Source of the DNA: Gammaproteobacteria bacterium
GTDB lineage: Bacteria > Pseudomonadota > Gammaproteobacteria > Pseudomonadales > Azotimanducaceae
Length of the DNA stretch: 64,000 nt
Direction: 5' to 3'
NCBI GenBank assembly: GCA_030425195.1
Contig: JAUIAV010000024.1
Location: 1-64,000, forward strand
The notes beneath the pieces were generated by a model that was not told the origin of the DNA, ran no database searches, and saw only the letters and a list, made by a program, of their open reading frames with translations. The position numbers and the translations under genes were made by a program. This document shows, piece by piece, positions 51,968 through 60,334 of the stretch (positions are counted from its first letter, which is position 1; each line of letters begins with the position of its first letter).

Positions 51968-53091
51968 GCGACGTCCGCCTTCCCGCCTTCCAGCACGCCG
52001 CGGCTCTCTTCAAGCACGCCGCGCCTCTCTTTAAGCACGCCGCGGCGCTTCTGATCCCGCTCCATGGATTCGAAGAGGGCCTGGAAGTTGCCTTCGCCGA
52101 AGCCTTCGTCGCGGCGCCGCTCGATGAACTCGAAGAAGATGGGACCGATCAGCGTCTCGGAGAAAATCTGCAGCAGCAGCCGGACATCCCCACCCTCGAC
52201 GCTGCCGTCGAGCAGGATGCCGCGGGCGGCCAGACCGGCGACGTCCTGGCCGTGTCCCGGCAGGCGCTCATCGAGCATGTCGTAGTAGGTATCCGGCGGC
52301 GGCGTCATGAAGGGGACCCCTCTCGCCGCGAGCGCATCCACGGTCCGATTCAGGTCGTCACAGGCCAGGGCGATGTGCTGAATGCCCTCCCCGTTGTACT
52401 GCAGCAGAAACTCCTCGATCTGACCGTCCGCGCCGCCTCGAGCTTCTTCATTGAGCGGAATCCGGATCTTGCCATCCGGTGCCGTCATCGCCCGGGAAAC
52501 CAGTCCGGTCTCCTGTCCCCGGATGTCGAAGTGACGGATCTCCTCGAACGAGAAGTAGCGCTCGTAGAAATCGGCCCAGTAATCCATGCGCCCGCGGTAG
52601 ACGTTGTGGGTGAGATGGTCGATCACCTCGAGACCCACGCCGGCGGGATGGCGGTCCACGCCGTCGAGAAAATTGAAATCGATGTCGTAGATGCTCGCAC
52701 CGTCACCATAGCGGTCGATCAGGTACAGCGGCGCGCCACCGATGCCACGGATGGCCGGGAGACGGAGCTCCATGGGACCGGTGGGGATCTCCAGCGGCTG
52801 GGCGCCCAGGGTCAGCGCCCGATCATAGGCCTGGTGTGCGTCCCGCACCCGGAAGGCCAGCCCGCAGGCCGACGGGCCATGCTCTTCCGCGTGATAAGCC
52901 GCCAGGCTTCTGGGCTCGTAGTTGACGACGAAGTTGATGTCGCCCTGCCGCCAGAGGGTGACCTGCTTCGAGCGATGCACAGCCACCTGCCGGAAACCGA
53001 GCATCTCGAAGACGGGTTCCAGCGCTCCCGGAGCGCGTGCCGAGAATTCGACGAATTCGAATCCATCCAGTCCCATTGGATTGTCTTTCAC
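51964..53091 (-). CDS. hppD: 4-hydroxyphenylpyruvate dioxygenase with repeat-extended C terminus
   Basis: 375 residues from GTG 53091, where GAGGAG lies seven bases upstream; an ATG at 53121 has no ribosome site and one at 53076 would cut the usual start ([12 protein letters not shown]). The HPPD pattern is complete: [11 protein letters not shown] and GIQHIALA (Fe-His), FFEFIERR (Fe-Glu) and [18 protein letters not shown]. It makes homogentisate from 4-hydroxyphenylpyruvate. The normal end (RRGVL) is followed by two near-copies (RRGVL, SRGVL) and a short tail encoded by 21-bp tandem repeats. It is divergent from an Lrp-type regulator. Confidence 0.96.
   Translation of the reverse strand: MKDNPMGLDGFEFVEFSARAPGALEPVFEMLGFRQVAVHRSKQVTLWRQGDINFVVNYEPRSLAAYHAEEHGPSACGLAFRVRDAHQAYDRALTLGAQPLEIPTGPMELRLPAIRGIGGAPLYLIDRYGDGASIYDIDFNFLDGVDRHPAGVGLEVIDHLTHNVYRGRMDYWADFYERYFSFEEIRHFDIRGQETGLVSRAMTAPDGKIRIPLNEEARGGADGQIEEFLLQYNGEGIQHIALACDDLNRTVDALAARGVPFMTPPPDTYYDMLDERLPGHGQDVAGLAARGILLDGSVEGGDVRLLLQIFSETLIGPIFFEFIERRRDEGFGEGNFQALFESMERDQKRRGVLKERRGVLEESRGVLEGGKADVA
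51992..52054. repeat. 21-bp tandem repeat at the 3' end of hppD
   Basis: Three successive 21-bp units start with AGCACGCCGCG at 51992, 52013 and 52034. The first two differ at only a few bases; the third diverges in its last third, where it is the original hppD sequence. In the minus-strand reading each adds seven residues. The unit is in frame, so the protein is lengthened without a frameshift. Confidence 0.85.
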
Positions 53092-53162
53092 CGGCCGTCT
53101 CCTCGAATACGCAGATGTCATGAGTTTAGAGGGAACGATCGGCAGAGTTTCTTCTTTTTCTT

Positions 53163-53182
53163 CTAAAAAACAACATTTTCAG
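53163..53182. promoter_or_regulatory. Candidate Lrp-type operator between hppD and its regulator
   Basis: In the AT-rich 161-bp region between the two start codons, CTAAAAAACAACATTTTCAG is a partial dyad (seven of ten positions symmetrical), similar in form to Lrp/AsnC sites with an AT-rich centre. No binding data can be read from sequence, so this remains a suggestion. Confidence 0.3.
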
Positions 53183-53252
53183 GTGGTTTTATCCGCTAAC
53201 CGGCACAATACTGGCAGCATATTGTCTTTTCATACGGATGGAGGCGAACGCC

Positions 53253-53705
53253 ATGGATCAGATCGAGCGACAGATCATCTCTCTCCTTCAGGCCGACGGA
53301 CGCCTGTCCAACGTGGCCCTGGCGGAACAGATCGGTCTGTCCGAATCGCCCACTTACCGACGGGTGAAACAGCTCGAAGACCTGGGTGTGATCCAGGGCT
53401 ATGCCGCCCTCGCGGATCAGCGGCTGCTCGGACTGGAGGTGACCGCGTTCGTGCAGGTCACCATGGAGCGTCAGCCGGACTCCGCCACCGATGCTTTCCA
53501 TGCCCGGGTCGCAGCAGAGCCGCACATCATGGAATGCCATGCCATGAGCGGCTCACACGACTACCTGATGAAGGTGGTTGCCCGGAGCATCGACCACTTC
53601 TCGGAATTGTGCATGGAGCAGATCCTGAAGTTCCCCGGCGTGCAGCACGTGGAATCCAGTTTCAGTCTCAAGGAGATCAAGCACAGCCGGGTGCTTCCTG
53701 CCTGA
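53253..53705 (+). CDS. Lrp/AsnC-family transcriptional regulator
   Basis: 150 residues. N-terminal HTH (MDQIERQIISLLQADGRLSN, ALAEQIGLSESPTYRRVKQL) and C-terminal RAM/ActR-type domain (HIMECHAMSGSHDYLMKVVA). The start at 53253 is chosen since GGAGG lies eight bases before it; the ATG at 53238 is part of that site. Divergent from hppD and convergent with phhA, it probably controls phenylalanine/tyrosine breakdown in response to an aromatic amino acid. Confidence 0.93.
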   Translation: MDQIERQIISLLQADGRLSNVALAEQIGLSESPTYRRVKQLEDLGVIQGYAALADQRLLGLEVTAFVQVTMERQPDSATDAFHARVAAEPHIMECHAMSGSHDYLMKVVARSIDHFSELCMEQILKFPGVQHVESSFSLKEIKHSRVLPA

Positions 53706-53721
53706 GTCCGGAACCGGCCGC

Positions 53722-54966
53722 TCAGGGCTCGCGGCGTATGGCGCGATCCACCCAGATCCGTTGCGTCGCCGGATTGTACCGGGCATAGAACGGCCTCGGC
53801 AGCTGCCGGCAGTGCTCGCGCATGCGCCGCTTCGCTTCCTGCAGCGAGGGTGCCACGAAGTAGGCGTTCTGATAGTCCGTGATCGGAAACGGCCGCTCGG
53901 CAGCAACGGCCGGGGCCCAGTCGAGCCATTCGGGATCGCTGCGTGACACCCCATCGGGCGGATGGCCGCCGCAGGCGTAGGCCAGCTCGCCGGCACTGGA
54001 CAGAAGACCCGCACCGTAGGCCTTGAGCACACCACCTTCCCTCAGCAATCCGAACTCCACCGAATACCAGTAACAGCGGGCCAGACGTTCGATCTCGGCG
54101 TCCGTGGCTCCAAGGCTGGCCAGTCCGATCTCCTGTGAGAATTCGGCGAACGCTGCGTCAGCGAACATGGGCGCATGCCCCATGAGCTCGTGGCAGACAT
54201 CCGGTTCCGGCGTGTAGAGGGGTCTGGAATGGTGCCGGACATACTGGGTCGAGAAGAAGACGCGGAAGGCGAGACCGGCCAGAAAATCCCTCGAGGCCAG
54301 AAGCCCGGGCACCGGGTGGATGCGGAAGCCGGTCCGTGCCGTGAGAAAGGCGCTGACGGTAGCCGCCTGCGGAATATGGTCGGGCCCGAATCCACAGGCA
54401 GCCTCCAGCTCCCGCACCGTTCTGAGGTACGCCTCGCAGGCGTGTCGCGCATGAAGTGGCTTGAGCCATTCATAGACCTGCCGCCAGGTGCCGGTTTCCT
54501 CTTCGCTGTATTCGATCTCAGGGAGCGGCGCGCCCTGCCGGTACGCTCTGGCATGGCGATCGATGCGGGCCCGGCTCTGCCGGTAGTCGGGATCGTTGAA
54601 TCCCGGATGGTCGGCGTCCAGCGCGACCCCGGCATCCAGCGTATTGCCTGCAATTCGGTCGAGCTCGCTGACATGTCGCGGAAACCAGGCTACGGTTTTC
54701 TCATCCAGCAGCAGCACCGGTACCCGTTCGCGCTCGAACGCGTCGAGGAGCTGTCGGATGGCGGGATCATCCGGCTCGCCCTCACAATCCACATAGAAGT
54801 CGAAGCGCTCTCCACGACTCGGCCGGGATTCGATGTGGGTGAGGTTCACTCCGGCGGCGGAGAACCGGTTCAACGCGTCAGCCAGAGCACCCGGCCGGTC
54901 CTTCAATGCGATCAGCAGAGAAAGACGCGGCTCGGACGCCCGTCGCTTCGCCTGTTCCTCGCTCAT
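53722..54966 (-). CDS. phhA: Phenylalanine 4-hydroxylase with N-terminal ACT domain (animal-like architecture)
   Basis: 414 residues. Residues 15-85 are an ACT domain (LIALKDRPGALADALNRF, NLTHIESRPSR). The catalytic domain follows with FPRHVSELDR, LDADHPGFNDP, YTPEPDVCHELMGH (His259, His264), FSQEIGLASLG and YWYSVEFGL (Glu304): the iron triad is intact. Strings such as NLTHIESRPSR, YTPEPD-CHEL-GH and AYGAGLLSS occur in human PAH, whereas common bacterial PhhA proteins are about 260-300 residues without ACT. It ends near PFYARYNPATQRIWV, so the animal C-terminal tetramer helix is absent. Upstream cyclase gene is 12 bp away. Confidence 0.93.
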   Translation of the reverse strand: MSEEQAKRRASEPRLSLLIALKDRPGALADALNRFSAAGVNLTHIESRPSRGERFDFYVDCEGEPDDPAIRQLLDAFERERVPVLLLDEKTVAWFPRHVSELDRIAGNTLDAGVALDADHPGFNDPDYRQSRARIDRHARAYRQGAPLPEIEYSEEETGTWRQVYEWLKPLHARHACEAYLRTVRELEAACGFGPDHIPQAATVSAFLTARTGFRIHPVPGLLASRDFLAGLAFRVFFSTQYVRHHSRPLYTPEPDVCHELMGHAPMFADAAFAEFSQEIGLASLGATDAEIERLARCYWYSVEFGLLREGGVLKAYGAGLLSSAGELAYACGGHPPDGVSRSDPEWLDWAPAVAAERPFPITDYQNAYFVAPSLQEAKRRMREHCRQLPRPFYARYNPATQRIWVDRAIRREP

Positions 54967-54978
54967 GTCTTCATCCCG

Positions 54979-55788
54979 TCAGCGTGAGACCGACGCACCA
55001 TCGTCGAGAATGGCCACGGCCCGGGTCCAGCCCGCGGAGGCACCGCGTATCTTCATCGGAAAGCAGGCGACCCGGAACCCGAAGGGTGGCAGCACTTCCA
55101 GGTTGTGCAGCTTCTCCAGATGGCAGTAGCCGATGTGACGGCCGGCCTTGTGACCTTCCCAGATCAGGCTGGAATCCTTCGTCCTGGCGTATTTCCGGGC
55201 GGTGTGCGAAAACGGCGCATCCCAGGACCAGGCATCCGTGCCGGTCACGCGCACGCCCCGCTCGAGCAGATACATGGTCGCCTCATAGCCCATGCCGCAC
55301 CCGGTATGCACATAGTCATCGCGGCCATAGGCGGTGCCTGCGGCCGTGTTCACCAGCACGATGTCGAGCGACTGCAATCCGTAGCCGATCCGTTCGAGCT
55401 CAGAAGCCACGTCCTCCGCCGTCACCACATAGCCGTCGTCGAAGTGACGGAAGTCCAGCTTCACGCCCGGATTGAAGCACCATTCCAGAGGTACCTCGTC
55501 GATGGTGATCGCGCGCTCCGCCTGGCCCTCGAGCTGCTCGTTCATGGTCGAATGGAAGTGATACGGCGCATCGAGGTGGGTGCCGTTGTGCGTGGACAGC
55601 TTCACCCGCTCCACCGCCCAGCCTTCACCATCGGGCAGATCGCCCGGCTCGAGCCCGGGAAAGAAGGCTGTGACCTGTTCCGGAGTGTCCTGGTGATTGT
55701 AGTAGGTGATCTCCGGCTTCATGCCCGGCGGATCGGAAACCACGTCGTTCTCGAGAAAGATGGACAGATCGATGATGCTGCTCGACAT
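54979..55788 (-). CDS. Cyclase-family protein (kynurenine formamidase/PF04199-like)
   Basis: 269 residues. The metal motif HNGTHLDAPYHFH is diagnostic for this family of Mn- or Zn-dependent hydrolases, which includes bacterial kynurenine formamidase and isatin hydrolase. GTDAWSWDAPF and IWEGHKAGRHIGYCHLEKL follow. Being upstream of phhA in the same unit it may act on an aromatic metabolite. GGAG lies seven bases before the ATG. Confidence 0.87.
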   Translation of the reverse strand: MSSSIIDLSIFLENDVVSDPPGMKPEITYYNHQDTPEQVTAFFPGLEPGDLPDGEGWAVERVKLSTHNGTHLDAPYHFHSTMNEQLEGQAERAITIDEVPLEWCFNPGVKLDFRHFDDGYVVTAEDVASELERIGYGLQSLDIVLVNTAAGTAYGRDDYVHTGCGMGYEATMYLLERGVRVTGTDAWSWDAPFSHTARKYARTKDSSLIWEGHKAGRHIGYCHLEKLHNLEVLPPFGFRVACFPMKIRGASAGWTRAVAILDDGASVSR

Positions 55789-55832
55789 GACGGGCTCCAG
55801 GAAACGTGCTCCCCAAGTCTATCCTCTGGGCG

Positions 55833-55867
55833 AAAAAAAGCCCGCGCTCCCTCTCGGGAGGCGGGCT
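55833..55867 (-). terminator. Rho-independent terminator after the TonB receptor
   Basis: AGCCCGC (55839-55845) pairs with GCGGGCT (55861-55867) around a 15-base loop. On the minus strand the stem runs directly into seven T residues (55839-55833). It lies about 50 bp past the receptor stop and before the cyclase gene start. Confidence 0.88.
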
Positions 55868-55914
55868 CGAGCGTGGCGTGTCCGGCCCCAGGGGCCGGGA
55901 CGCGCATACCGGGC

Positions 55915-58617
55915 TCAGTTACCCGTGTTGTAGGACACCCGGAGGTAGTACTGACGACCGATGGCGTTGTGGTACTCCTGCGGGTAGAAGGGCCAGCTGT
56001 CGGTTTCGTCCGCTTTCGGTCCTTCGTTGGTCAGGTTGTTCACACCCACCTGAACGCGAAGCGCATCGTTGGTCCAGTAGCCGGAAAGGTTGGCCGTGGT
56101 CCAGGAGCCGATGGTCAGCTTCGGGTTGTTGGGATCGCCGGGCGTGTACAGCTCGTTGTTCGTCGCATTCATCGAATCGATGTAGTTGATGAACAGCGTG
56201 CTGCCCCACTGACCGTAGGTCCAGTTGGTGGTGAAGTTCCAGCGCCATTCCGGTACCCGATCGTCTTCCATCACGTCCTCGACCTCGGACAGCACGTCGA
56301 ACTGCTCGTCCCACTTGGTCATGTAGGTGCCCTTCAGACGGAAATCGAAGAAGCCGGCACGGGCCGTATCCCAGCCGTAGCCCAGGCTGAAGTCGATACC
56401 CTGGGTCTCGACGAAGGTGAGGTTCTGAGCGGTCGCATTGACCGAGGTCACCTCCATGTTCGCCGGGTTCCGGGTGATCAGATCGGCATAGGTATCCGGG
56501 TTGTTGACGATGTCCTGAGCAGCGAGATCGTTGACGATGTCCTCGATCTCCACGTTCCAGAAATCGACTGAGCCGTCGAAGCCGGCGAACTGAAAGACCA
56601 CGCCGATGTTCCAGTTTTCGCCGGTCTCGGCGTCGAGGTCGGCATTCGGTCCTACCGCCACGTCGATGAACACTTCGCCCCGGCAGGCGGCAATGGACGG
56701 GTCGCCGATGGTGCCGCCCTGGAACTCACAGGCTACCGGGTCGGTAACCTGCTGGAAGGCAGCGGTCGGATCACCGTACACGCGCTGCATGTCCGGTGCC
56801 CGGAAGGTCTCACCCCAGCTGGCCCGGAACATCAGCTCATCCATGGGACGCCACTGAATGCCGATCAGCGGTGCGACGTTGTCGCCGAAGTCGCTGTAAT
56901 CGTCGTAGCGCAGAGCTGCCTGAATCTCGACGGTCTCGAGTACCGGGATCAGGAACTCGGTGTAGAGGGCATCGTAGTCGCGCTTGCCCTCACCCGAGGA
57001 GCCGCCGGTGGCCAGGATGTTGCCATTGATGGATTCGGTGTCGGAGGTGTTGTAGAACCACTCACGTGCCGTTTCCGCACCCACCGCGAAGCCCACACCG
57101 CCCGCAGGCAGCTCGAACAGGCTCGCATTGGAAAGCGTGGCACTGAACTGATTCACGCTGCCCTGAGCATCCTGAGTGGGCACGTAGGTTGCTGCCATCA
57201 CTTCCTCGGGGGTCATGACGTCGAAAGAGGAACGTCCATCCGTACCGGAAGTCAGGAAGTCGAAGTAGGTATTGGCGCTGGCGTAACCACCGCTCGTGCT
57301 CTTGAAGTCGGTCCGCATGAAGGACCAGTCCACGTCATACGACCAGTTGTTGCCGAAGTCACCGCGCAGGCCGGTGAGAAGCGCGTAGTTGTCCACGTCC
57401 ATCTCGTCGGTCCGGTTGCCGAACTCGACCATACGACGGGTGTAGTAGTAGCCGCCGTCAGCCAGGCCGGCGAAGTCGCCGCCAAAGGCAGTGGCCTGGG
57501 GGAACCGGGCGGTCGCACCGCTGCGGTCGGACAGCGCAGTGACGAAACCGGCGTCCGGGTTGCCTGCGTCGTCCGTGCCGACGAAGAAGCTGTAGTCGTC
57601 AACGGGCATCGGTTCGATGGCCCGGTCGGTCGTGCTCTTGGTGTAGTCCAGGCGTCCGTAGAACTCCACGTTCTCGCCGAAGGCGTAGTTCCACTTGGTC
57701 ATCGCGGAAGTCCGCTCACGCTCCGGGAACAGATCCCGGCGGGCGGAACGGTTGAAGCCGCAGAGATCGAACGGCAGGCTGTCCCAGGGCTGCAGGCCTC
57801 GGGATTCACAGGTGGCCGGATCCAGCGACCGAACGATGCCGCCGGCGAAGGTGCGAAGAGAGATGCCGTAGGAGCTGTAGCTGCCGAGGCCGCCGAAGGC
57901 CAGGTCGGAGCCGAGATCGTCGAAGTTGTTACGCTCGCGTGCCTTCAGACGCTCAGCCGTCTCATGCTCCACGAGGAACATGATGTTCCGGTCCTCGTCA
58001 CCCACACCGACCATCAGGTTGATGTTGGCCGTCTCGAGACCACCCTTATCGGTATCGCTGTAGCGTGCATCCACGTTGACGCCGTTGAAATGGTCCTTGG
58101 TGATGATGTTCACAACACCACCCATGGCATCGGAACCGTAGATGGCCGAAGCACCCGTGGTCAGCACCTCGATACGCTCGATGGCGGCCAGCGGGATGTT
58201 GGCGGTGTCGGAGAAGTTGTCCGTACCACCGGCGGGGATCGGGTACTTGGGCGTGCGCTTGCCGTCGATCAGCGTCAGCGTGCGGCCGATGCCCACACCT
58301 CTGAGGTCGACTGCAGATGCTGCCGGCGTGAAGCCGAAGACCTGCTGCTGGTCCAGAGAGCCGCCGGAGTTCTGGGTCAGATTCGCCATCACTTCCTGGA
58401 AGCTGTTATAACCCACGTCGCGGATCTGGTCAGAGCCGATCACCACGAGGGGGTTGGCGTTTTCAGCGTCGATGCGCTTGATGCGGGAACCGGTCACAAC
58501 GATCTCTTCCATGACGCCCTCTTCCGCGAAGGAAGAAGCCGCAGGCAGAACGCCGACGACCAGTGCACACACCAGAGCCCATGCGGGCTTTAAGCCCATG
58601 GGGTTCTGATTAGTCAT
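55915..58617 (-). CDS. TonB-dependent outer-membrane receptor
   Basis: 900 residues. Signal peptide (LVCALVVGVLPAASSFA), TonB-box-like EEIVVTGSRIKRIDAENANP, plug domain (VDLRGVGIGRTLTLIDGKR, IERIEVLTTGASAIYGSDAM, GGVVNIITK) and a 22-strand barrel with FRASWGETFRAPDMQRVYG and a C-terminal YYLRVSYNTGN. Cargo unknown; plugs of this class occur in many gammaproteobacteria that take up polymers or hydrophobic compounds. A single gene with its own leader and terminator. Confidence 0.95.
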   Translation of the reverse strand: MTNQNPMGLKPAWALVCALVVGVLPAASSFAEEGVMEEIVVTGSRIKRIDAENANPLVVIGSDQIRDVGYNSFQEVMANLTQNSGGSLDQQQVFGFTPAASAVDLRGVGIGRTLTLIDGKRTPKYPIPAGGTDNFSDTANIPLAAIERIEVLTTGASAIYGSDAMGGVVNIITKDHFNGVNVDARYSDTDKGGLETANINLMVGVGDEDRNIMFLVEHETAERLKARERNNFDDLGSDLAFGGLGSYSSYGISLRTFAGGIVRSLDPATCESRGLQPWDSLPFDLCGFNRSARRDLFPERERTSAMTKWNYAFGENVEFYGRLDYTKSTTDRAIEPMPVDDYSFFVGTDDAGNPDAGFVTALSDRSGATARFPQATAFGGDFAGLADGGYYYTRRMVEFGNRTDEMDVDNYALLTGLRGDFGNNWSYDVDWSFMRTDFKSTSGGYASANTYFDFLTSGTDGRSSFDVMTPEEVMAATYVPTQDAQGSVNQFSATLSNASLFELPAGGVGFAVGAETAREWFYNTSDTESINGNILATGGSSGEGKRDYDALYTEFLIPVLETVEIQAALRYDDYSDFGDNVAPLIGIQWRPMDELMFRASWGETFRAPDMQRVYGDPTAAFQQVTDPVACEFQGGTIGDPSIAACRGEVFIDVAVGPNADLDAETGENWNIGVVFQFAGFDGSVDFWNVEIEDIVNDLAAQDIVNNPDTYADLITRNPANMEVTSVNATAQNLTFVETQGIDFSLGYGWDTARAGFFDFRLKGTYMTKWDEQFDVLSEVEDVMEDDRVPEWRWNFTTNWTYGQWGSTLFINYIDSMNATNNELYTPGDPNNPKLTIGSWTTANLSGYWTNDALRVQVGVNNLTNEGPKADETDSWPFYPQEYHNAIGRQYYLRVSYNTGN

Positions 58618-58874
58618 TGGTTTCCCTGTAGTTAGTTTTTATTACGAAATGTTTCAGGAGAAGGTCTACCTAAGGTTTTCATTCTGAATTTTTAAGGTAT
58701 TCCTCCGGCCTGGTGGCAATTACCAGGCCTGAGTGGCGCGCATCATACTCGATTTAGTTACAGATACGGCCCCATTTCCGATCCGAAAACCGTCATTTTT
58801 AGACAGAATCGTTATTAGAAGTTACAGAAGTATTACGGCACGGAGAGGATGCGGCGTCCGTAACAGCGGTCAGG
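58618..58874 (-). promoter_or_regulatory. AT-rich leader/promoter region of the TonB receptor
   Basis: This gap is AT-rich against its surroundings. It holds a perfect 8-bp hairpin, GGCCTGGT (58707-58714) with ACCAGGCC (58722-58729), and a TATGAT -10-like box on the minus strand at 58747-58742 with no good -35. AGTTACAGA occurs twice (58756-58764, 58820-58828). The weak AGGGA ribosome site lies just before the receptor ATG. Promoter placement is tentative. Confidence 0.35.
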
Positions 58875-59576
58875 CTAATCGATCAGTCGGATCCGGTCCG
58901 GAAAGATGCCGGCAACCGGGCGGGTGGCACGACCGGCCTGATAGTCGAAGTCGCACTGCGGGAGACCGAGCGCGATGGTTCCGGTGCGTCTGAGCCCCTG
59001 CCCCTGCACTTCACTCATCACGTCGTCCGTCGCGCACATGTAGGGCACCAGATCCATGGCCCCGTGCTGGCCGAAAAGGTGGCAGATTCCGCAGCGGGTC
59101 ATGGTCATGGACCAGTGCCCGTTCGGCTCATCGATCCACTGAACATCAAAGACGAAGGCGCCGTTCCCGCCAGTCGAACCCATCGCCTCAGCAGACTGAG
59201 ACCGTTCACCCGCCGACTCGAGACTGCGCACGGATTCCGCCGCGGCCCGGGGGTCCGGTGCCGTCCGGCCGATGCCGGAGGCCTCCACCGCGTCCGTGAG
59301 CGCCCGCAGCATCCGGGCGCCGAAGTCATGCACGTCCACACCCCGGTCGACGAGCTCCAGATACAGACACAGCAGGGCCGCGCAGGTGAACAGCGAGAAC
59401 GCCATGGGATGCCCGGGCTCATTCGCGTAGACGAGCCCGGGCCCCATCTCCGTGTACCGGTTCCGGGCAGCTTCGAGCACCGCGGGGACATCCGTCGTCA
59501 GATCACCGAGCCAGGACTCGTAGTAGGCTCGGGAACGGTCGAACCGGGCGCCGAAGTCTTCCGCATCCACACGCAT
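58875..59576 (-). CDS. L-2-amino-thiazoline-4-carboxylate hydrolase-like (ATC hydrolase) protein
   Basis: 233 residues from ATG 59576 with AGGGAG seven bases upstream (the GTG two codons earlier is possible). The C-terminal half carries MTRCGICHLFGQHGAMDLVP, a second Cys in PYMCATDD, and RTGTIALGLPQCDFDYQAG, the cysteine pattern of the ATC_hydrolase family. Substrates of most members are unknown. It is divergent from a methyltransferase gene. Confidence 0.68.
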   Translation of the reverse strand: MRVDAEDFGARFDRSRAYYESWLGDLTTDVPAVLEAARNRYTEMGPGLVYANEPGHPMAFSLFTCAALLCLYLELVDRGVDVHDFGARMLRALTDAVEASGIGRTAPDPRAAAESVRSLESAGERSQSAEAMGSTGGNGAFVFDVQWIDEPNGHWSMTMTRCGICHLFGQHGAMDLVPYMCATDDVMSEVQGQGLRRTGTIALGLPQCDFDYQAGRATRPVAGIFPDRIRLID

Positions 59577-59698
59577 CGTCACTCTCCCTGAGCGGGTTCT
59601 CTCACCCTACGCCTTCACAGTCGATCCTGCACGCAGGCCCCGAATTGCCTGAGGCACACAGACAAGCCATAGTCCGTCTGCAGGCAGGAAAAAACGAC

Positions 59699-60334
59699 AT
59701 GACCGGAAACGACGAGAAACGCACCCGCTGGAACCGGCGCTACGCATCGGCGGAACTGATCTGGTCTGCCGGGCCTAATGCGCTGCTGGCGGAGGAACTC
59801 GCCGGTCTCAAATCCGGAACCGCGCTCGATGCGGCCTGCGGCGAGGGACGCAACGGGCTCTGGCTGGCCGAACAGGGCTGGCAGGTCACGGCCGTGGATT
59901 TTTCCGAGGTGGCCATAGAAAAAGGCCGGAAGATCGCCCGGCACCGGGGACTGGATCTCGACTGGCGGGTGGCCGACGTGGCACGGGACCCGCTTCCCGA
60001 GGGCGCCTTTGATCTCGTCGTCGTCCTTTATCTTCACACCGACGCCGACGAACGCGCCCTCTGGCTCCCCCGCCTGGTCCGGGCGGTGGCACCCGGCGGG
60101 ACGTTTTTCTACCTGGGACACGATCCCCGGAACATCGAGCAAGGGCTCGGCGGCCCTCAGGATCCGGACCTGCTGCCGGACGCGGGAGAGATTGTCGATG
60201 CGCTGTCGGATTTTCGGATCATCAGTGCAGGCATCCATCGGCGGCCTGTGGATGCGGATCCCGGCCACGGACGCGAAACCGCCGGTACCGCCCTGGACAC
60301 GTTCGTCAGAGCCGTCGCCCCGACCCCGTTCTAG
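59699..60334 (+). CDS. Class I SAM-dependent methyltransferase (TehB-like)
   Basis: 211 residues from ATG 59699 (AGGA about ten bases before it); an in-frame ATG at 59645 is less likely. SAM motif I ALDAACGEGRNGLWLAEQGW, motif II VTAVDFSEVA and FDLVVVLYLHT are present. The WNRRYASAE start resembles small-molecule thiol or tellurite/thiopurine methyltransferases. It overlaps the end of the convergent MFS gene by four bases. Confidence 0.87.
   Translation: MTGNDEKRTRWNRRYASAELIWSAGPNALLAEELAGLKSGTALDAACGEGRNGLWLAEQGWQVTAVDFSEVAIEKGRKIARHRGLDLDWRVADVARDPLPEGAFDLVVVLYLHTDADERALWLPRLVRAVAPGGTFFYLGHDPRNIEQGLGGPQDPDLLPDAGEIVDALSDFRIISAGIHRRPVDADPGHGRETAGTALDTFVRAVAPTPF

Noticed and set aside
58720-58875. 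Fur box or other known operator ahead of the TonB receptor
   Set aside because: No match to the GATAATGATAATCATTATC-type pattern was seen; the 9-bp repeat AGTTACAGA alone is weak evidence.
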